Source: Cyclobacteriaceae bacterium
GTDB taxonomy: Bacteria > Bacteroidota > Bacteroidia > Cytophagales > Cyclobacteriaceae
Direction of reading: 5' to 3'
Length of the DNA stretch: 64,000 nt
NCBI GenBank assembly: GCA_003565295.1
Contig: PXCO01000071.1
Coordinates: forward strand, 16,423 to 80,422
Below, one piece after another: positions 59,286 through 64,000 of this stretch. The translations under genes and the position numbers were made by a program. The notes below the pieces were generated by a model. It saw nothing but the letters and a program-made list of their open reading frames with translations, ran no database searches and was not told the origin of the DNA. Positions within the stretch are counted from its first letter, which is position 1. The number at the start of each line of letters is the position of its first letter.

Positions 59286-62110
59286 GAAAGTTATTCATGA
59301 TTGGCATGTCTGTCATGCTGTGCTTTTCTTGCGCAGCCCCAAAAAAAGAAGAGGCCCCATTATTATTTGTGCCGGAGGATTTGGAGGTAATACTGTGGGC
59401 AGAATCCCCGGATTTTTATAACCCCACCAATATTGATGTGGACGCAAAGGGAAGGCTATGGGTAACCGAAGCGGTAAACTACAGGGACTTCAGGAATGCT
59501 GACGGCCACATGGTGCATGAAGAAGGGGACAGGGTGGTGATATTGGAAGACAGCAACGGGGACGGCAGGGCGGACCTATCCACCGTTTTTGTGCAGGATA
59601 CCGATTTGAGGTCTCCTTTGGGCATAGCGGTGGTTGGCAACCGGGTGATTGTGTCCTGCGCCCCTCATATCATCATCTATACCGATGAGAACGGAGATGA
59701 CAAACCCGATAAAAAGGAAATTTTCCTCACCGGCTTTGGTGGTAGGGATCATGACCACGGCCTTCATGCAGGCGTTTTGGGTCCTGACGGTAAATGGTAT
59801 TTCATTATTGGCAATGCAGGCCCTCACCAGGTCACTGATAAGGAGGGGTGGACTCTTCGCTCCGGAAGTGTGTACAATGAATACACCCCCTATGCGGAAG
59901 AAAACCTTCCCAACCAGGTAAGCGATGATGGCAAGGTGTACACAGGAGGATTGATCCTAAGGGTAAACCAGGACGGTACCGGTATGCAGGTGATGTCCCA
60001 TAACTATAGGAATGCCTATGAGGTGGCGGTCGATTCCTTCGGCAATATGTGGCACAGTGACAATGACGATCAGACGGCCTCATGTAGGACCACTTGGCTG
60101 GTGGAAGGCAGCAATGCCGGATTTTTCAGTGCCACAGGTGAGCGTACCTGGCAGGCAGACCGCAGGCCCGGGCAGACGGTACCCATGGCGCATTGGCACC
60201 AATATGATCCCGGGGTATTGCCAGCAGGGGATATCTATGGGGCAGGTTCTCCTACGGGCATAGTGAGAATAGAGGGAGAGGAGCTGGGAACACACTATAG
60301 GGGCATGCTCCTCAGTGCGGATGCGGGAAGGAATATTATTTTTGGCTATCAGCCTACACTGAAAGGGGCGGGATACCCACTGGAAGAAAGATCTGCCTTT
60401 ATTTCATCGGTGAAGGTGGACAACACCAATTATATCTGGCACGAAGTCGAGGACGATCAGAGCAAATGGTTTAGACCCAGTGATATTGCCGTGGGCACAG
60501 AGGGAGCATTGTACGTGGCAGATTGGTTTGACCCAATTGTGGGTGGCCATAGAATGATGGATAAAGAAGGGTATGGAAAAATCTACAAAATACAGCCTAT
60601 CAATACACCCCTGAACCGGCCAGAACTGGAATTTTCCAGCCTGGAAGGTCTGGTTCAGGCCTTTCAGAATCCAGCGATTCACGTAAGGGGATATGCCAGG
60701 GAAGGTTTACTTCAGAGAGGTTCGGCTTCTGTCCCGGCCCTCTTACCGCTCCTCGAATCACCTAACCCCTTCATCCGGGCCAGGGCCATTTGGCTATTAG
60801 CCGAACTGGGAGAGAGGGATAAGATCCGTAGCTTTTTAGACCATAAGGAAGCTGAATTGGCACTGTCGGCATTTAGGGCATTAAGGCAATTTGATCCATC
60901 CGACTTATTGGATAATGCAGCGCTTGCCATGAATTCCAAGCATCCGGTGGTAATGGCAGAAGTGGCCATAGCCTTAAGGGATGTGCCTCTGGAGCAAAGT
61001 AGGGACCTGTTGTTTTCCATAGTGGATGCTTATGATGGTGAAGATCCGTGGATGCTCCACGCCTTGGGAATAGGATTATCCGGCCACAGGGGAAGTATCT
61101 ATCCCGAATTGCTTAGCCACTCTAATGCAAAGGATCCTTTGCAATGGCCAAGGGCATTGGCCCGGTTGGTGTGGGAGCTCCATCCTTCGGATGCCGCAAG
61201 CGATCTTTTTCAACGTATGAATGAATTGGGAGGGCAGGAAAAGGAGGAAGCCATGACTGCCCTGGCCTTTATCGATACCCCAAAGGCGGCAGCTTTGATG
61301 AGGGAATTTTACGCCAATGCCAAAGGTGAGGACAAGTCCCGGGCCCAATGGTGGCTTCAGTTCAGAAAGACCAACGATTGGAAACCCTATTTGGCGGATT
61401 GGGAATCCCCCCAGGATCATTTACCGAAGGTGGAGCCAGAACTATTGGCACATAAAGCCACCTTTATGGATACCACTGCCGGCTTGGCGGACAGGGAGGA
61501 GGCCATTAAAGTCTTGGCTTCGGAAACCCAGGGCAGGCTGCATTTAGCCCAACTTGCCATTCTGGACAGGCTTTCGGGAAAGGAAAAGGAATCGGCCGCG
61601 CCTTTAATGGAAGCGGAAACCAGTTTGCCTGTGAAGAGTTTATTGGCGCACTATTTCCCTTTGCAAGCACCGGGGTCATTGGACAGGAGGGAGGTGGAAA
61701 CGGCTAAGGCATCCCAGGGACAAGGTGAGGCATTGGCCATTCGGCACTGTGCGGTTTGTCATTCCATTGGCAAGGTGGAGAATGAGATTGGCCCCGACCT
61801 GCGGCAGGTACATCAGAAATTCAGTAAAACAGGATTAATAGAGGCCATTTTGGAGCCGGATGCAGCGGTGGGCTTTGGTTCGGAGACATTTTTGATTGAG
61901 CTTGAAAGCGGTGCCATGCTCTATGGCATGCTGCAGTCCAGCGGCCCTGTGGTCACGGTAATGGAAAGCAATGGGAGGAAGCATCTTATCCCCTCGGAAC
62001 AGATCAAAGGCAGGCGTCAACTTCCTCACAGCCTAATGCCCAACCCGGTTTGGATGGAGGTTTCTGCCCAGGAGGTTGCCCAGATTGCGGGGTATTTGAT
62101 GGGGGGGTGA
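59282..62110 (+). CDS. PVC-type heme-binding dehydrogenase: beta-propeller + HEAT repeats + cytochrome c
   Basis: 942 residues. SPII signal with lipobox LCFSC (Cys ~17). Residues ~28-440 form a PQQ/sorbosone-dehydrogenase-like propeller (LFVPEDLEVILWAESPDFYNPTNIDVDAKGRLWVTEAVNYR, GHDHDHGLHAGVLGPDGKWYF-like block, MWHSDNDDQTA). Residues ~455-700 are HEAT-like helical repeats (ALLPLLESPNPFIRARAIWLLAELGERDKI). The C-terminal ~790-942 is a cytochrome c with CAVCHSIGKVENEIGPDL and the terminal QLPHSLMPNPVWMEVSAQEVAQIAGYLM signature first described in planctomycetes. It probably oxidises a sugar or polyol and hands electrons to its own heme. Translated with the TIM-barrel gene. Confidence 0.9.
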   Translation: MRKLFMIGMSVMLCFSCAAPKKEEAPLLFVPEDLEVILWAESPDFYNPTNIDVDAKGRLWVTEAVNYRDFRNADGHMVHEEGDRVVILEDSNGDGRADLSTVFVQDTDLRSPLGIAVVGNRVIVSCAPHIIIYTDENGDDKPDKKEIFLTGFGGRDHDHGLHAGVLGPDGKWYFIIGNAGPHQVTDKEGWTLRSGSVYNEYTPYAEENLPNQVSDDGKVYTGGLILRVNQDGTGMQVMSHNYRNAYEVAVDSFGNMWHSDNDDQTASCRTTWLVEGSNAGFFSATGERTWQADRRPGQTVPMAHWHQYDPGVLPAGDIYGAGSPTGIVRIEGEELGTHYRGMLLSADAGRNIIFGYQPTLKGAGYPLEERSAFISSVKVDNTNYIWHEVEDDQSKWFRPSDIAVGTEGALYVADWFDPIVGGHRMMDKEGYGKIYKIQPINTPLNRPELEFSSLEGLVQAFQNPAIHVRGYAREGLLQRGSASVPALLPLLESPNPFIRARAIWLLAELGERDKIRSFLDHKEAELALSAFRALRQFDPSDLLDNAALAMNSKHPVVMAEVAIALRDVPLEQSRDLLFSIVDAYDGEDPWMLHALGIGLSGHRGSIYPELLSHSNAKDPLQWPRALARLVWELHPSDAASDLFQRMNELGGQEKEEAMTALAFIDTPKAAALMREFYANAKGEDKSRAQWWLQFRKTNDWKPYLADWESPQDHLPKVEPELLAHKATFMDTTAGLADREEAIKVLASETQGRLHLAQLAILDRLSGKEKESAAPLMEAETSLPVKSLLAHYFPLQAPGSLDRREVETAKASQGQGEALAIRHCAVCHSIGKVENEIGPDLRQVHQKFSKTGLIEAILEPDAAVGFGSETFLIELESGAMLYGMLQSSGPVVTVMESNGRKHLIPSEQIKGRRQLPHSLMPNPVWMEVSAQEVAQIAGYLMGG

Positions 62111-62414
62111 TGGGAATTGAAAATTGAAAATGGAGAATTGAAAATTATGGTTTTGGAGGGATCAGGTGATGGAGTGATTTGGTGATCGGGTGATTTAGTG
62201 ACTAGCTGTTAGGTTTAAGCTGATTGACCTTTGGGGTTGAATTAGGGTTGGGAATATTGTTGTGGTTTAGCATTAGTTTGGTTTCAAGCTTTTTTGTTGT
62301 AGGGTCGTTTGGCCTCAATCAAATTGGTTCTCCGATAAACAATTTGTGGTAAATGAAGGTGGAGCTTGGAAGTGGCAGGATTTCACCGAAAACATAATTT
62401 TATCCACTTTACAT
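62111..62414. other. Intergenic, no gene seen; low-complexity direct repeats
   Basis: About 300 nt without a supported gene. Two low-complexity stretches: imperfect repeats of TTGAAAAT at 62117-62150 and of GGTGATnnnGTGAT at 62164-62205. Nothing else recognised. Confidence 0.5.
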
Positions 62415-62675
62415 TTAGAACCTCGAAACATAGGTTGACCTGGCTTTGCCGTCATTTTTTATTTTCCGCTTTTTGCAGAAAGCTTTTAATTGGTCAATAT
62501 CGATGACCACCACTTTCACGTTCATACCCATTATGGTGAGTTCGGCTTTGGTTTTTTGATAGGTTTCATGCCATTCCTCCCAGGTATCGTGCATGGATTC
62601 ACGGTCGGTGATGATCTGCATCAGTCTATCCCAGTCTTCCTTTCGGTAATAGGCGAGGTTTACGTTGTTTTTCAT
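62415..62675 (-). CDS. Small conserved protein downstream of the PIN toxin
   Basis: 86 residues, charged, with two Cys-free helices (YYRKEDWDRLMQIITDRESMHDTWEEWHETYQKTKAEL) and a strand-rich tail (MGMNVKVVVIDIDQLKAFCKKRKIKNDGKARSTYVSRF). Family not recognised. It starts 8 nt after the PIN-toxin stop on the same strand, so it is the third gene of the toxin-antitoxin operon. It might modulate toxin activity, or just be an accessory gene that travels along; no evidence for either. Confidence 0.65.
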   Translation of the reverse strand: MKNNVNLAYYRKEDWDRLMQIITDRESMHDTWEEWHETYQKTKAELTIMGMNVKVVVIDIDQLKAFCKKRKIKNDGKARSTYVSRF

Positions 62676-62683
62676 AAGAAGGC

Positions 62684-63109
62684 CTAAATGTTTGATTCAA
62701 TTGTTCCAATAAATTGTCTAGCTGTCATAGCGGGCAATTTTGAATTTTTAAAATCCTTAAGGTTTCTAGTGATAATTAATTCCTGCCCCGCCTCGATGGC
62801 TGTAAAATATTGAAGTCCATCCTCAAAATCTGAGAAAGTTTCATCATTTAAAGTCAATCCAATAATCTTATCGTCCAATGGCAACACCCTAAGAATCAGC
62901 CTCAACTTTCTTAAAACAGATTTTGCTTTATTTGAACCCAATTGTTTCATCAAAATATAACTGGTATTGGCAATAGTCAAAGATGATACTGATAACTCGA
63001 CTTGTTTTATATCTGCAAGAGAAAACAATTCCGCTGCTTCTTCAAAGAAGGGCTCCCTCCGAGACAATAAATCAATCACAATATTTGTGTCAATGAATAG
63101 TTTTTTCAT
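62684..63109 (-). CDS. PIN-domain toxin (VapC-like ribonuclease)
   Basis: 141 residues, single PIN domain. Acidic metal site: Asp in LFIDTNIVIDLLSRREPF (~7), Glu ~25 region, DFEDGLQYFTAIEAGQELIITRNLKDFKNS (Asp ~95-98 and Asp ~116). Such toxins cut tRNA or rRNA and are neutralised by a partner antitoxin. The antitoxin gene lies upstream but is separated by 155 nt of dispersed repeat instead of the usual few-nt gap. The ATG (63107-63109) is the last codon shared with repeat copy 2. Confidence 0.9.
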   Translation of the reverse strand: MKKLFIDTNIVIDLLSRREPFFEEAAELFSLADIKQVELSVSSLTIANTSYILMKQLGSNKAKSVLRKLRLILRVLPLDDKIIGLTLNDETFSDFEDGLQYFTAIEAGQELIITRNLKDFKNSKLPAMTARQFIGTIESNI

Positions 63110-63267
63110 CTGTTTATAATTTCTTTTCAGCGGTCATTACCTGTCCCGAACTTGTTTCGGGAACTTGCCCCGTACCACAGGTCGGGGTGGAATCTCGCAA
63201 CGATAATCATCCCACCATGTGTCGCTTGCGTCATGCCCTGACTGCCGTCAGGACAGGCTCGATTTCA
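63104..63267 (-). repeat. Dispersed GC-rich palindromic repeat, copy 2, between antitoxin and toxin
   Basis: Minus-strand copy of the element at 57261-57496, shorter in the middle (164 versus 236 nt). Its 5' edge TGA is the antitoxin stop codon and its 3' edge ATGAAA is the first two codons of the toxin. Palindrome TTCCCGAA-ACAAG-TTCGGGA is present. Promoter function for the toxin is possible but unseen. Confidence 0.85.
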
Positions 63268-63516
63268 TTGATATTTTTCCTCTAAATAATCAAGGTACTC
63301 TTTTTTGTAATCAAAGTCAGCAGGCAAATCAATCACACCGCTCAAGCTTTCAACAAGGGGAGTGATTGCAACCTTTTTCTCCTCCTGATCTGGTTTGGTG
63401 ACACTGTCAAGATAAGCTTCCACCATCTTGGATAGGCTAGTCTTATGAGTACGTGCATAATTTTTAGCCCTTAAGATGACATTTTCATTAAGCCTTAATG
63501 TGAGTTTAGTTTCCAT
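63265..63516 (-). CDS. DUF6364-like antitoxin
   Basis: Start placed at ATG 63516 (METKLTLRLNENVILRAKNYARTHKTSLSKMVEAYL); an ATG eight codons upstream (63540) is possible. 83 residues: N-terminal ribbon-helix-helix-like DNA-binding part (KLTLRLNENVILRAKNYARTHKTSLSKMVEAYLDSV) and an acidic C-terminus (FDYKKEYLDYLEEKYQ) of the sort that wraps a PIN toxin. It would repress its own promoter and block the toxin. The stop codon TGA is the first triplet of the repeat. Confidence 0.82.
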   Translation of the reverse strand: METKLTLRLNENVILRAKNYARTHKTSLSKMVEAYLDSVTKPDQEEKKVAITPLVESLSGVIDLPADFDYKKEYLDYLEEKYQ

Positions 63517-63540
63517 AATTACCAATTCGTTTACGTACAA

Positions 63541-64000
63541 ATTAAATTATATTATACGCCAATAGCAAGGTTTTTGTTCTCTTGGTCAAAATATCTTTTG
63601 GATACAAAAACCCGACAAGATTCCATCCCTATTAGTTCCAGGTTGGGATTCTGGTTCAAGGTTAAAAAAAAATTCCCCAACCTGAGGGGTTAAATTCCAA
63701 GGAACATCTAGTTCGTTTAGGCCACACGTGTTTTTAAATGAAAGCAAACTCTGCTAGGCGCACCTAAACCGTTTCAATCCTTATTGTGATGGATGTGGCT
63801 ATTTGATACTTTTTTGCCTAAGAGACTACCTTCAAATAATTTGGTATTTAATCTTACTAAAAAACCATTAATTGATTTTTCATGAAGAATATCATTTAAA
63901 AATTTAAATTGCTAAGAATTGGGGTTAAATTCAGGTTTATCCAGCGATTTTGAAAATCTTTAGTATTGAACGTATCACTTGATCTCATTGACTATTTAAA
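63541..64000. other. Intergenic, no gene seen
   Basis: About 460 nt with short stop-broken frames only. One inverted repeat AGGTTGGG (63640-63647) / CCCAACCT (63676-63683) with an A-rich loop. Otherwise AT-rich; promoter of the antitoxin operon is expected near 63541-63600 (minus strand). Confidence 0.5.

Noticed and set aside
1..64000. CRISPR arrays, rRNA operons, prophage or complete insertion sequences
   Set aside because: Scanned for regular repeats, rRNA-like sequence, transposase or integrase motifs; none seen.

Overview
The window reads as chromosomal DNA of an aerobic, pigmented marine-type Bacteroidota, most likely Cytophagales/Cyclobacteriaceae. The signs are Bacteroidota-style promoters (TAnnTTTG boxes), few Shine-Dalgarno sequences, many SPII lipoproteins and Tat-exported enzymes, a eukaryote-like kynurenine pathway, a 1129-residue SecA, and Bacteroidota-specific families (DUF4286, DUF4382, Ig-like lipoproteins, PQQ/cytochrome dehydrogenases). 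The taxon is inferred from gene content, not from a marker-gene tree.

Layout. 0-1 kb: 5' part of a fluoride-type CLC antiporter on the minus strand, preceded by a fluoride riboswitch. 1-5.9 kb: SDR epimerase, secreted M14 peptidase and small conserved proteins. 5.9-8 kb: carotenoid genes cruF and crtZ with a B12-dependent MerR (CarH/LitR-type) light regulator. 8.2-13.9 kb: exported catabolic cluster (sugar dehydrogenase-cytochrome c, CBM9-like protein, RidA, SelA-like PLP enzyme, amidohydrolase). 14-18.9 kb: Nudix hydrolase, then a two-component system with its likely targets, marked by two matching TTCAT-11-TTCAT promoter sites. 19-22.3 kb: nbaC, kynU and kmo, three steps from kynurenine towards quinolinate/NAD. 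22.3-28.1 kb: tandem BASS transporters, second RidA, SMP-30 lactonase, receiver-PAS protein and an exported superoxide dismutase. 28.5-37.5 kb: housekeeping genes dapF, secA, SPOR lipoprotein, M20 hydrolase, comF, xth, an anti-sigma-type ATPase and ybeY. 37.5-42.7 kb: three parS centromere sites, mnmG, methyltransferase, Ig-like lipoprotein, then a DnaA-box-rich AT-rich intergenic region that is a strong oriC candidate. 42.7-48.7 kb: MarR regulator with a fadN-fadA-fadE beta-oxidation operon. 49-57 kb: PLP desulfhydrase, rluD, a free-standing tRNA-like RNA with a large variable-region insertion, a giant AsmA-like protein and pheS. 57-58.4 kb: a scar region with a dispersed palindromic repeat and gene remnants. 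58.4-62.1 kb: TIM-barrel isomerase and a large PVC-type cytochrome dehydrogenase. 62.4-63.5 kb: VapBC-like toxin-antitoxin locus whose two genes are separated by a second copy of the repeat.

The most unusual items are: (i) the tRNA-like RNA at 51320-51463, with its own promoter and terminator, a tRNA-Leu-like body, a GTC (Asp) anticodon and about 75 extra nucleotides; (ii) the parS/oriC segment; (iii) the fluoride riboswitch-CLC pair; (iv) matched operator sites that tie the two-component system to its targets; (v) the exported SelA-like lyase/RidA/amidohydrolase cluster; (vi) the repeat whose edges coincide with the antitoxin stop codon and the toxin start codon. All family assignments come from reading motifs; no database search was run.
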